15,473 nt of DNA from RUG14223 sp051881075 (GTDB lineage: Bacteria; Bacillota; Clostridia; Oscillospirales; Acutalibacteraceae). Location: contig JBJEPE010000041.1 in NCBI GenBank assembly GCA_051881075.1, forward strand, positions 1 through 15,473, in the 5' to 3' direction. Made by a program: the position numbers and the translations under genes. Shown in pieces: positions 1 through 6,908 of this stretch. Position 1 is the first letter of the stretch. Each line of letters opens with the position of its first letter. Under the pieces are notes generated by a model that was not told the origin of the DNA, searched no databases, and saw nothing but the letters and a program-made list of their open reading frames with translations.

Positions 1-940
1 CGATGTACGGTATACTGTCAAGGCTCATACAGTCCTGTGCCGCCCAAAAGTATTTTTCTTCAGATTGCGGATAATGCTCCTTTGCAAAAGCACGCAATTC
101 GCTCCAGTTACCGCATTTTTTACCTGTGCGTCCTCCCCCACCGCCTAATAGTAAATAATCGCCGTAGTTTCTGAAAGATAGCCCGGTTTCGCTCCCGTCA
201 ACATACATTCCGTTTACGTCCTGTGCATTTTTAAGCGCTATAACATAAGAACGGTGCTGATATAGCTTCAAAAAGTAACTGCCATGCTTATTTATAAAAG
301 GAAAATGCGTTGCGCTTATCACTATATCGGCCTTTATCTTTCCGTAATCGGTAACGGCTGTATTTCCTATCATCTCATGTACATGAGTGTTCTCGTAAAT
401 GTTAAGATCGCCTACTATGGCCGCAATAAACTTTAAAGGTGAAAACTGTGCCTGTTCTGCAATTTTAACTGCCCCTACAGTTTTAATCGGCAGTGGCAAA
501 TCTTCGCAAAGCTCTGCGTTAATGCCTAATTTCTGAAAAGCCCTTAATTCCTTCTCAAGCTTCCGCCTGTCATCTACAGAGTAAACATAATTATCCTTTT
601 TCTCATAATCGCAATCAATATCAGCACACATTTTTTCATATTGCTTTAGCGCAATACTATTGGCCGTCAGATATCCTAGTGCGGCATTAAACCCATTACT
701 CTTAATAATTTTATCATATATCAGTCCGTGCTGAATTGTGATTTTAGCCGTCGTATTTTGCGTATTGCCTGAGCAAATACGGTTTTTTTCAACCAGCATG
801 TATTTTACACCGTTTTGCTGTAAAAAATATGCAGTAAGTAATCCTGCAAGCCCACCGCCAATAATAAGTACATCTGTTTTTATGTCTTCTTTAAGCTCTG
901 GAAATTCAGGCAGGTCTGTTTCTCGCCAAATTGATTTCAT
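1..940 (-). CDS. FAD-dependent oxidoreductase (DAO family), 3' end outside window
   Basis: The reading frame starts at ATG 940-938 behind GGAGG (950-946) and stays open to the left edge, giving 313 codons without a stop. A dinucleotide-binding fold begins the protein: a beta strand VLII, then GGGLAG (residues 28-33, fitting GxGxxG), and an acidic residue E51 at the end of the second strand (LVEK), which in this fold binds the adenine ribose of FAD. Later segments (a Gly-rich stretch before RTGK, and WAAQDCMSLDSIPYI at the edge) resemble DAO-type flavoenzymes of the B. subtilis YhfW kind. Several of those carry a C-terminal Rieske [2Fe-2S] domain; if present here it would lie outside the window. 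The substrate is unknown. The gene is divergent from the tocopherol-cyclase-like gene, with 53 nt between the start codons. The family call is firm, the specific reaction is not. Confidence 0.85.
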   Translation of the reverse strand, partial: MKSIWRETDLPEFPELKEDIKTDVLIIGGGLAGLLTAYFLQQNGVKYMLVEKNRICSGNTQNTTAKITIQHGLIYDKIIKSNGFNAALGYLTANSIALKQYEKMCADIDCDYEKKDNYVYSVDDRRKLEKELRAFQKLGINAELCEDLPLPIKTVGAVKIAEQAQFSPLKFIAAIVGDLNIYENTHVHEMIGNTAVTDYGKIKADIVISATHFPFINKHGSYFLKLYQHRSYVIALKNAQDVNGMYVDGSETGLSFRNYGDYLLLGGGGGRTGKKCGNWSELRAFAKEHYPQSEEKYFWAAQDCMSLDSIPYI

Positions 941-964
941 AGCTTCCTCCGTGTTTTTTATGAT
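936..964 (+). promoter_or_regulatory. possible promoter for the tocopherol-cyclase-like gene
   Basis: TTCATA (936-941) and TATGAT (959-964) are separated by 17 nt and match the sigma-A hexamers at 4/6 and 5/6 positions. Transcription would begin near 971, giving a leader of about 22 nt before the ribosome binding site at 981. The -35 overlaps the start codon of the divergent oxidoreductase, so the two genes would share a very short control region. This is inference from hexamer fit only; no equally good promoter was seen for the minus-strand gene. Confidence 0.3.
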
Positions 965-993
965 AGTATAAGCAAAATAAGAGGTGTTTATTT

Positions 994-1833
994 ATGAAAA
1001 AATACTTTTGCGGCTGGTATTTTAAGTGTCAATCAGAAAATCATACCGTTGCGATTATACCTGCATTTCACATAGCTGACAGTACTAAGTCATCATCTAT
1101 ACAAATAATAACTGATAATGGCTCATTATGCTGTAGTTTTGATTATGAAAAATTTAAAAAGAATAAATCTGAGGTAGAATTAGCAGATTGTACTTTTAAC
1201 AAAAACGGATTAAAACTTTATATAGCAAAAGATGGCGTTTGTGCTTACGGTGAAATATGCTTCGGTGACTTTGTACCAATAAAATATGATATTATGGGCC
1301 CGTTTAAATATGTTCCGTTCATGGAGTGCAGGCACAGCGTTGTCAGCATGATACACAGCGCAGACGGTATACTTGAAATTAACGGAGAGAAGTTTATTTT
1401 CAATAATGCTTACGGATATATTGAGGGTGACAGAGGAAGGTCTTTTCCTAAAAGGTATGCCTGGTCGCACAGCTTTTTTGATGAAGGCTCTATTATGCTG
1501 AGCGTTGCGGATATTCCATTTTGCGGCGGATGCTTTACAGGCATAATATGCGCAGTATATTGGCGGGACAAGGAATACAGAATAGCAACATACTTAGGCG
1601 CACGTGTATCAAAAATAAATGACGGAGAAATAGTGATAAAGCAAGGTGATTTAACCTTGACAGCAATATTGATGGATGAAAAATCGTATACTCTTAATGC
1701 CCCCATAAGCGGTAATATGGTGAGAACAATTCACGAAAATGCCTCTTGCCGTGCTTATTATAAAGTGGAACGAGGTAAAAAATTATTGTTTGAGTTTGAA
1801 ACAGACAAGGCATCTTTTGAATACGAATATTAA
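994..1833 (+). CDS. tocopherol-cyclase-like (lipocalin-like) protein
   Basis: This 279-residue protein has the signatures of the tocopherol cyclase-like family (plant VTE1 and bacterial relatives): GWYFK at residues 7-11, PFMECRHSVVSM at 108-119, and GYIEGDRGRSFP at 141-152 followed by an aromatic-rich W-S-H segment. In plant enzymes the corresponding blocks line a beta-barrel active site that closes the chromanol ring. Anaerobic Firmicutes are not known to make tocopherol, so the bacterial role is unknown; a lipocalin-like binder or a lipid-modifying enzyme is possible. There is no signal peptide or membrane segment, which suggests a cytoplasmic protein. The start is supported by GAGGTG (981-986) seven nt upstream. 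The gene is monocistronic, divergent from the FAD oxidoreductase and convergent with the trp operon. Family call good, function unknown. Confidence 0.8.
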   Translation: MKKYFCGWYFKCQSENHTVAIIPAFHIADSTKSSSIQIITDNGSLCCSFDYEKFKKNKSEVELADCTFNKNGLKLYIAKDGVCAYGEICFGDFVPIKYDIMGPFKYVPFMECRHSVVSMIHSADGILEINGEKFIFNNAYGYIEGDRGRSFPKRYAWSHSFFDEGSIMLSVADIPFCGGCFTGIICAVYWRDKEYRIATYLGARVSKINDGEIVIKQGDLTLTAILMDEKSYTLNAPISGNMVRTIHENASCRAYYKVERGKKLLFEFETDKASFEYEY

Positions 1834-1837
1834 AAAA

Positions 1838-1871
1838 TGAGTGACCTGTACCGTATAATACAAATCACTCA
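1838..1871 (+). other. imperfect hairpin directly after the tocopherol-cyclase-like gene
   Basis: TGAGTGA (1838-1844) pairs with TCACTCA (1865-1871). An inner TGTA (1847-1850) pairs with TACA (1859-1862) around an 8-nt loop, separated from the outer stem by a 2x2 internal loop. No T-run follows, so alone it is not a convincing intrinsic terminator. It may protect the mRNA 3' end or act together with the hairpin just downstream. Confidence 0.4.
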
Positions 1872-1886
1872 GTAAAATATAGTAAA

Positions 1887-1926
1887 ATCAAAAAGGCAGC
1901 CGCTCGAAACTGACTGCCCTTTTGAT
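1887..1926. terminator. bidirectional terminator between the trp operon and the tocopherol-cyclase-like gene
   Basis: GGCAGCC (1895-1901) pairs with GACTGCC (1912-1918) through seven pairs including one G-U, around a 10-nt loop. The stem is extended by an A-rich left flank (1887-1894) and a complementary TTTTGAT (1920-1926), with one bulged C. Read on the minus strand, the stem is followed by five Ts and a further T-rich stretch, a good intrinsic terminator 29 nt after the trpA stop. On the plus strand it is followed by CTTTT and can stop the convergent gene. Confidence 0.75.
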
Positions 1927-1946
1927 GATATATATTATGTACCGTC

Positions 1947-2717
1947 TTACGACATTGCGTTTTTCATAGAACTTACATATTGTTCAACATATTCAGGGGA
2001 ATCTTTACCGTACTTTTCTATAATCTTTATAATAGCTGAGCCAACTATAGCGCCGTCCGACATATCAGACATTTTTTTAGCCTGCTCCGGTGTAGAAATA
2101 CCGAAGCCGATTGCACAAGGAATAGTTGTATTTTCACGCACAAGCTTAACTATCGAGTCAATATCGGTTTCAATCTTAGTTCTTGTTCCCGTAACACCAA
2201 GGCTTGAAACAATATATAAAAATCCCTCTGCCTCTTTAGCTATCATAGCAATTCTGTTCTCTGATGTAGGCGCAATAAGCGAGATCAAATCTACGCCGTA
2301 TTTACGGCAAGTAGGTAAAAACTCGTCCCTTTCCTCATAAGGAAGATCAGGCAATATAAGTCCGTCTATACCTATCTGCCGGCAGGTGGATATAAAACGC
2401 TCTGAACCGTATGAGAACACAACATTGGCATAGGTCATAAATACCATAGGTACTGTTACGTCCTTTCTTAATTCTCTTACTAAATCAAATATCTTATCGG
2501 TGGTTACGCCACCTTTTAACGCTCTTAAATTAGCACCTTGTATTACGGGGCCCTCTGCTGTAGGGTCTGAAAAAGGGATTCCAAGCTCTATAAGGTCTGC
2601 CCCACCCTTTACCGCTGAACGTACAATGGCGGCGGTAGTTTGCAGGTCGGGATCGCCGCAAGTGACAAATGCGATAAAAGCCTTACCTTTTTCAAATGCC
2701 GATTTAATCTTACTCAT
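1947..2717 (-). CDS. trpA: tryptophan synthase alpha subunit
   Basis: TrpA splits indole-3-glycerol phosphate into glyceraldehyde-3-phosphate and indole, which is channelled to TrpB. The 256-residue TIM barrel has the family signature ELGIPFSDPTAEGP at residues 44-57, FGIS near the end (phosphate binding) and GSAIIKIIE at the C-terminus. E44 aligns with catalytic Glu49 of the Salmonella enzyme. The position of catalytic Asp60 is held here by Glu55 (AEGP instead of ADGP). It is the last gene of the operon and overlaps the trpB end by 8 nt, with GGAGG about seven nt before the start, so it is translationally coupled. The terminator follows within 30 nt. Length is normal and identification is secure. 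Confidence 0.97.
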   Translation of the reverse strand: MSKIKSAFEKGKAFIAFVTCGDPDLQTTAAIVRSAVKGGADLIELGIPFSDPTAEGPVIQGANLRALKGGVTTDKIFDLVRELRKDVTVPMVFMTYANVVFSYGSERFISTCRQIGIDGLILPDLPYEERDEFLPTCRKYGVDLISLIAPTSENRIAMIAKEAEGFLYIVSSLGVTGTRTKIETDIDSIVKLVRENTTIPCAIGFGISTPEQAKKMSDMSDGAIVGSAIIKIIEKYGKDSPEYVEQYVSSMKNAMS

Positions 2718-3900
2718 AGATATCCTCCCCTCTGTAGCGTGCTATAGCCGCACAGTCCTTATCGCCTCTGCCGGAAATCGTTATAATAATAATCTTATCC
2801 TTACTCATCGTCGGTGCAAGCTTCATTGCATAAGCAACGGCGTGTGCCGACTCAATAGCAGGTATAATACCCTCTGTTTTAGCCAAATATTCAAAGGCAC
2901 ATACAGCCTCGTCATCGGTTACGGCAACATACTCCGCTCTGCCTATGTCGTGCAGATATGCGTGTTCAGGTCCGACACCCGGATAGTCAAGTCCTGCCGA
3001 AATAGAGTAAACAGGTGCTATCTGTCCGTACTCATCCTGACAGAAATATGACTTCATACCGTGAAAAATTCCAAGCTTACCTGTATTAATGGTAGCGGCT
3101 GTTTCAAGGGTATCTATACCTCTGCCTGCCGCCTCACAGCCTATAAGCCTTACACCCTCGTCATCAATGTAATGATAGAAACTGCCTATTGCGTTTGAGC
3201 CACCGCCTACGCAAGCAAGCACAGCGTCAGGTAATCTGCCCTCTTTCTCTAATATCTGCGCTTTTGATTCCTTGGAAATAACAGACTGAAAATCACGTAC
3301 TATAGTAGGAAACGGATGAGGCCCCATAACAGAGCCTAGGCAATAATGTGTATCGCTGATGCGTGATGTCCACTCTCTCATTGCCTCAGAAACAGCGTCC
3401 TTAAGTGTGGCTGTGCCGCTTTTCACGGGAATTACATCTGCGCCCAACAAACGCATACGGTAAACATTAAGCGCCTGACGGATAGTGTCCTCTTCTCCCA
3501 TAAAAACAACGCATTTCATCCCCATAAGTGCCGCTGCAGTTGCAGTAGCAACTCCATGCTGACCCGCACCAGTTTCGGCTATCAGTCTTGTCTTTCCCAT
3601 TTTTTTAGCAAGCAACGCCTGACCGAGTACATTATTTATCTTATGAGCGCCAGTATGGTTCAGATCCTCACGCTTGAGATAAACTTTAGAACCGCCTAGG
3701 TCCTTTGTCATTTTCTCGGCAAAATAAAGACGTGACGGTCTGCCTGCATATTCATTGAATAGCTCTGAAAGCTCTCTGTTAAAATCAGGATCGTTTTTAT
3801 AGTAATTATATGCTTCCTCAAGCTCAATGACCGCATTCATAAGCGTTTCAGGAATATACTGTCCGCCATGTGTGCCGAAGCGTCCTTTTTGATTAGTCAT
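2710..3900 (-). CDS. trpB: tryptophan synthase beta subunit
   Basis: TrpB condenses indole with L-serine to form L-tryptophan using pyridoxal phosphate, in an alpha2-beta2 complex with TrpA. The 396-residue protein is full length. The PLP lysine is K87 in HTGAHKINN, the catalytic glutamate is E109 in ETGAGQHG (the same numbering as in Salmonella TrpB), and the PLP phosphate loop GGGSN is at 232-236. The N-terminal segment FGTHGGQYIPETL identifies the TrpB1 form that pairs with TrpA, not the stand-alone TrpB2 form. The start codon overlaps the trpF end by 4 nt. No anomalies were seen. Confidence 0.98.
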   Translation of the reverse strand: MTNQKGRFGTHGGQYIPETLMNAVIELEEAYNYYKNDPDFNRELSELFNEYAGRPSRLYFAEKMTKDLGGSKVYLKREDLNHTGAHKINNVLGQALLAKKMGKTRLIAETGAGQHGVATATAAALMGMKCVVFMGEEDTIRQALNVYRMRLLGADVIPVKSGTATLKDAVSEAMREWTSRISDTHYCLGSVMGPHPFPTIVRDFQSVISKESKAQILEKEGRLPDAVLACVGGGSNAIGSFYHYIDDEGVRLIGCEAAGRGIDTLETAATINTGKLGIFHGMKSYFCQDEYGQIAPVYSISAGLDYPGVGPEHAYLHDIGRAEYVAVTDDEAVCAFEYLAKTEGIIPAIESAHAVAYAMKLAPTMSKDKIIIITISGRGDKDCAAIARYRGEDIYE

Positions 3901-4511
3901 ACTATATTTTCCTTTCTTCTTACAGCGGAGACAAATTTCCGCATTTTATTTATATCCTTATATCCGTCGGTTTCAATACCTGAGCTTACATCTACGGCAT
4001 ACGGATTAAGCCTTTTTACCGCATCACCCACATTTTCCGGGTATAATCCGCCTGCAAGAAAATACGGTCTGGCAACAGATTGAATTACGCTCCAGTCAAA
4101 TGCCGTTCCTGTACCTCCGCTGCCGGAATCAAGCAGGATAAAATCAGCCTTGCAGTTTTCTACCGCTGCTATATCCTGCTCAATATCCATTCTGAAAGCC
4201 TTTATTATAGGCTTATCGGTAATCCTTTTTAACTTGGCGATATATTCATCATCCTCTGAGCCGTGAAGCTGTGCAATGTCAATTACTCCTCCGTTTAGCA
4301 CTTCCGCTATTTTTTCAGGAGCTTCATTTACAAATACACCAACAACGGATATTTCTTTATTAAGCCTTTGTTTTAATATTTCAGCATCCTGTGGGGATAC
4401 ATAACGTTTACTTTTAGCAGAAAAAACAAATCCGATATACTCAGGTAAAAGTTCGTTGACCGCATCTATATCACACATACGTGTAAGCCCGCAAAGCTTG
4501 ATTTTAGTCAT
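3897..4511 (-). CDS. trpF: phosphoribosylanthranilate isomerase
   Basis: TrpF converts N-(5-phosphoribosyl)anthranilate to CdRP by an Amadori rearrangement. The 204-residue TIM barrel has KLCGLTR at the N-terminus with C7 as general base, QLHG at 81-84, and LLDSGSGGTGTAFDW at 127-140, where D128 is the expected general acid. FLAGGL and DVSSGIE near the C-terminus form the phosphate-binding loops. It is a separate protein, not fused to TrpC as in enterobacteria. It overlaps trpC and trpB by 4 nt each in ATGA arrangements, indicating translational coupling. Confidence 0.96.
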   Translation of the reverse strand: MTKIKLCGLTRMCDIDAVNELLPEYIGFVFSAKSKRYVSPQDAEILKQRLNKEISVVGVFVNEAPEKIAEVLNGGVIDIAQLHGSEDDEYIAKLKRITDKPIIKAFRMDIEQDIAAVENCKADFILLDSGSGGTGTAFDWSVIQSVARPYFLAGGLYPENVGDAVKRLNPYAVDVSSGIETDGYKDINKMRKFVSAVRRKENIV

Positions 4512-5290
4512 CTTGTTCCCCTCAGTTCCTTCAGCTTATCTGTTTTGTTCTCTGCACGCATAAGCGTTTCACCGATCAATACGGCATTTGCGCCTATTTT
4601 GCGAAGTTTGTCAACATCCTGTGCACAGCTTATACCGCTCTCAGATACAAACAAAATATTGTCGGGTATTCTTTCACGCAATCTTCGGCTGTTGTCTGTA
4701 TCCACCGAAAAATCCTTCAAATTTCGGTTATTAACTCCTATTATTCCGGCACCTGCCGATACCGCCATATCAATCTCATCTTCGTTGTGTGCTTCTACCA
4801 AAGCGGATAATCCCAGCTCATTGCAAATGTTCAGATATTCACCTATTTGCCGCTGCGATAAAATAGAGCAAATCAGCAAGACAGCGGAGGCACCGAGTAG
4901 CTTTGCCTCGTATATCATATACTCGTCTACGGTAAAATCCTTTCTTAAGCACGGTATTGAAACAGTACTTGCGATTTCACGTAAATACTCATCGCTACCT
5001 AAAAACCATTTAGGCTCAGTAAGTACCGAAATACAGTCTGCACCGGCAGTTTCATAGTCCTTAGCTATCTGTAAATACGGAAATTGCGGTGCGATAAGTC
5101 CCTTAGACGGCGATGCCTTTTTACATTCACAGATAAACGCAATATCCTGTTTTCTTAAAGCACGTTCAAAAGCGAATGTACCCTTATCAAGAGCATATGC
5201 CTGACATTTGATTTCCTGTAAACTCACCGTTTTTTCAGAAACACGTACACGCTCTTTTGCGTGTTCTGCCAGTTTGTCGAGTATGGTCAT
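4508..5290 (-). CDS. trpC: indole-3-glycerol phosphate synthase
   Basis: TrpC closes the indole ring by decarboxylating CdRP to indole-3-glycerol phosphate. Counting from an upstream in-frame ATG at 5296, the catalytic set is visible: ECKKASPS (K59 matches the Sulfolobus K53), LRKDF (K119), LVEAH (E168), GVNNRNL (N189) and SESGI near the end. Start choice: GGAGG lies at 5302-5298, one nt from ATG 5296 but seven nt from ATG 5290, so 5290 (MTILDK..., 260 residues) is the better start. The gene then begins 2 nt after the trpD stop instead of overlapping it. Length is typical and identification is secure; only the start is uncertain by two codons. Confidence 0.95.
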   Translation of the reverse strand: MTILDKLAEHAKERVRVSEKTVSLQEIKCQAYALDKGTFAFERALRKQDIAFICECKKASPSKGLIAPQFPYLQIAKDYETAGADCISVLTEPKWFLGSDEYLREIASTVSIPCLRKDFTVDEYMIYEAKLLGASAVLLICSILSQRQIGEYLNICNELGLSALVEAHNEDEIDMAVSAGAGIIGVNNRNLKDFSVDTDNSRRLRERIPDNILFVSESGISCAQDVDKLRKIGANAVLIGETLMRAENKTDKLKELRGTR

Positions 5291-5292
5291 GC

Positions 5293-6318
5293 TCATTCCT
5301 CCGGACGGTTGCTAACCTCAATAAATTTATTTAATGTCCGCATTGCCTCGCCTGAGTCAATAAGCTCTCCTGCAAGCTTAACTACGTCTGCCATTGTATC
5401 GGCCTTACCGTAAATATAAAGAGCCGCACCTGCATTCATAAGTACTGCGTTACGCTTTGCACCCTTTTCACCGTTAAGTATAGATAGTGTAATTTTTGCA
5501 TTATCTTCAGGTGTTCCGCCCACCAAATCAGCCTTAGTGCAACGTTCAAATCCGAAATCCTCAGGCTTTACGGTATATGTCTTAAACCAGCCGTCCTTAA
5601 ATTCACAAACCGTTGTCGGCGCACTCATAGATATCTCATCCAACTTATCCTGACCGTAAACAACCATGCCACGCTTAACGCCTAAGCTTATAAGTACCTG
5701 TGCCAAAGGCTCTACCAAATACTCATCATATACGCCCAACAACTGCATTTTAGGGCTTGCTGGATTAGTCAGCGGCCCTAAAATATTGAAAACGGTACGG
5801 AAACCGAGTTCTTTACGTATAGCGCCCACATACCTCATTGATGTATGATACTTCTGTGCAAAGAAGAAGCACATACCTACCTCATTAAGAAGCTCTATAC
5901 ATCTTGACGGACTTTGCTGAATATTTACGCCAAGCGCCTCTAAGCAATCGGCAGTACCGCACTTTGACGATGCCGCACGGTTGCCGTGCTTGGCTACCTT
6001 AACTCCGCCTGCGGCGGCCACCAGAGCAGATGTAGTGGAGATATTGAAGCTGTGAGCGTTATCTCCGCCTGTTCCTACTATCTCAAATATATCCATGTCT
6101 GTTTCAACCTTAGTTGCGTGGTCACGCATAGCGGCGGCACAGCCTGCTATCTCATCGGTTGTTTCTGCCTTTGCGCTTTTTGTTGATAGTGCCGCCAAAA
6201 ACGCAGCATTCTGAGTAGGTGTAGTTTCACCGTTCATAATTTCATTCATTACGGAGTATGCCTCATCATATGTGAGATCCTCTTTATTTACGATTTTTAC
6301 AATAGCTTCTTTAATCAT
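5293..6318 (-). CDS. trpD: anthranilate phosphoribosyltransferase
   Basis: TrpD transfers the phosphoribosyl group of PRPP to anthranilate, the second step of the pathway. The 341-residue protein has the small N-terminal helical domain (DEAYSVMNEIMNGE). It is followed by the PRPP signature GTGGD and FNISTTSA, and by KHGNRA and SSKCGTADCLEALG, typical of this family of type III phosphoribosyltransferases. KELGFRTVFNILGPLTNP is the conserved anthranilate-side loop. TrpD stands alone and is not fused to TrpG. It begins 5 nt after the trpG stop, with a GGGAG ribosome binding site inside the end of trpG. Confidence 0.97.
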   Translation of the reverse strand: MIKEAIVKIVNKEDLTYDEAYSVMNEIMNGETTPTQNAAFLAALSTKSAKAETTDEIAGCAAAMRDHATKVETDMDIFEIVGTGGDNAHSFNISTTSALVAAAGGVKVAKHGNRAASSKCGTADCLEALGVNIQQSPSRCIELLNEVGMCFFFAQKYHTSMRYVGAIRKELGFRTVFNILGPLTNPASPKMQLLGVYDEYLVEPLAQVLISLGVKRGMVVYGQDKLDEISMSAPTTVCEFKDGWFKTYTVKPEDFGFERCTKADLVGGTPEDNAKITLSILNGEKGAKRNAVLMNAGAALYIYGKADTMADVVKLAGELIDSGEAMRTLNKFIEVSNRPEE

Positions 6319-6323
6319 TGTTA

Positions 6324-6908
6324 TTACTCCCTTTCAAAATTTTTAAGATTTATAAAATTTTTAATTATAGTTTTTCCGTCCGGCGTCATTATGGACTCCG
6401 GGTGAAATTGCACGCCAAATATCGGATATTGCTTATGCTGTACCGCCATTATTACTTTGTCGGCTGTGACAGCGGTAATTTTTAAGCATTCAGGTATGGT
6501 ATCGGCGTCTGCCGCAAGTGAATGATATCGTGCAACAGGCGCTTTTTTAGGTAAGCCCTTAAAAATCGGACATTTTAAGTCGAATGTAGTTTCGGATTGC
6601 TTACCGTGCATTAGCTCTTTAGCATACGTCACTACCGCGCCGAATGCACAGCAAATAGCCTGATGACCAAGGCAGACCCCAAAAATAGGAATATCCCTGC
6701 CCAATTCTTTGATTACATCTATTATAATACCTGCATTCTCAGGCTTACCGGGGCCCGGAGAAATTATTATTCTGTCAGGTTTAAGGTCTTTGATTTCCGT
6801 AACAGTCATTTCGTCATTACGTATAACCTTAATGTCAGGCTCTATCTCACCTATAAGCTGGTATAAATTATAGGAGAAGCTGTCATAATTATCTATCAGT
6901 AAAATCAT
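6324..6908 (-). CDS. trpG: anthranilate synthase component II (glutamine amidotransferase)
   Basis: TrpG hydrolyses glutamine and passes ammonia to TrpE. The 194-residue class I amidotransferase has the oxyanion segment SPGPGKP (50-56), the nucleophile C79 in GVCLGHQAI and the H169/E171 pair in FHPESIM, completing the triad. RYHSLA at 127-132 is also typical of the TrpG/PabA group. PabA is nearly indistinguishable by sequence and in some Firmicutes one protein serves both pathways, but its place between trpE and trpD assigns the main role here. The start overlaps the trpE stop in ATGA. Confidence 0.95.
   Translation of the reverse strand: MILLIDNYDSFSYNLYQLIGEIEPDIKVIRNDEMTVTEIKDLKPDRIIISPGPGKPENAGIIIDVIKELGRDIPIFGVCLGHQAICCAFGAVVTYAKELMHGKQSETTFDLKCPIFKGLPKKAPVARYHSLAADADTIPECLKITAVTADKVIMAVQHKQYPIFGVQFHPESIMTPDGKTIIKNFINLKNFERE

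Noticed and set aside
1844..1856. ACCTGTACC followed by RTAT occurs at 1844-1856 and again at 8828-8840
   Set aside because: A single short match with one difference in two intergenic stretches of different context is compatible with chance; no further copies were noticed in the window.
2500..3051. Plus-strand open frame of 183 codons opposite trpA and trpB
   Set aside because: It lies entirely antisense to two well-identified genes, has no recognisable domain and follows from the codon pattern of the opposite strand.
4545..5057. Plus-strand open frame of 170 codons opposite trpC
   Set aside because: Antisense to trpC, Ser- and Ile-rich shadow composition, no ribosome binding site or known motif.
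6905..6908. Possible trpE-trpG frameshift or fusion
   Set aside because: The junction is a normal ATGA stop-start overlap and both proteins are full length.
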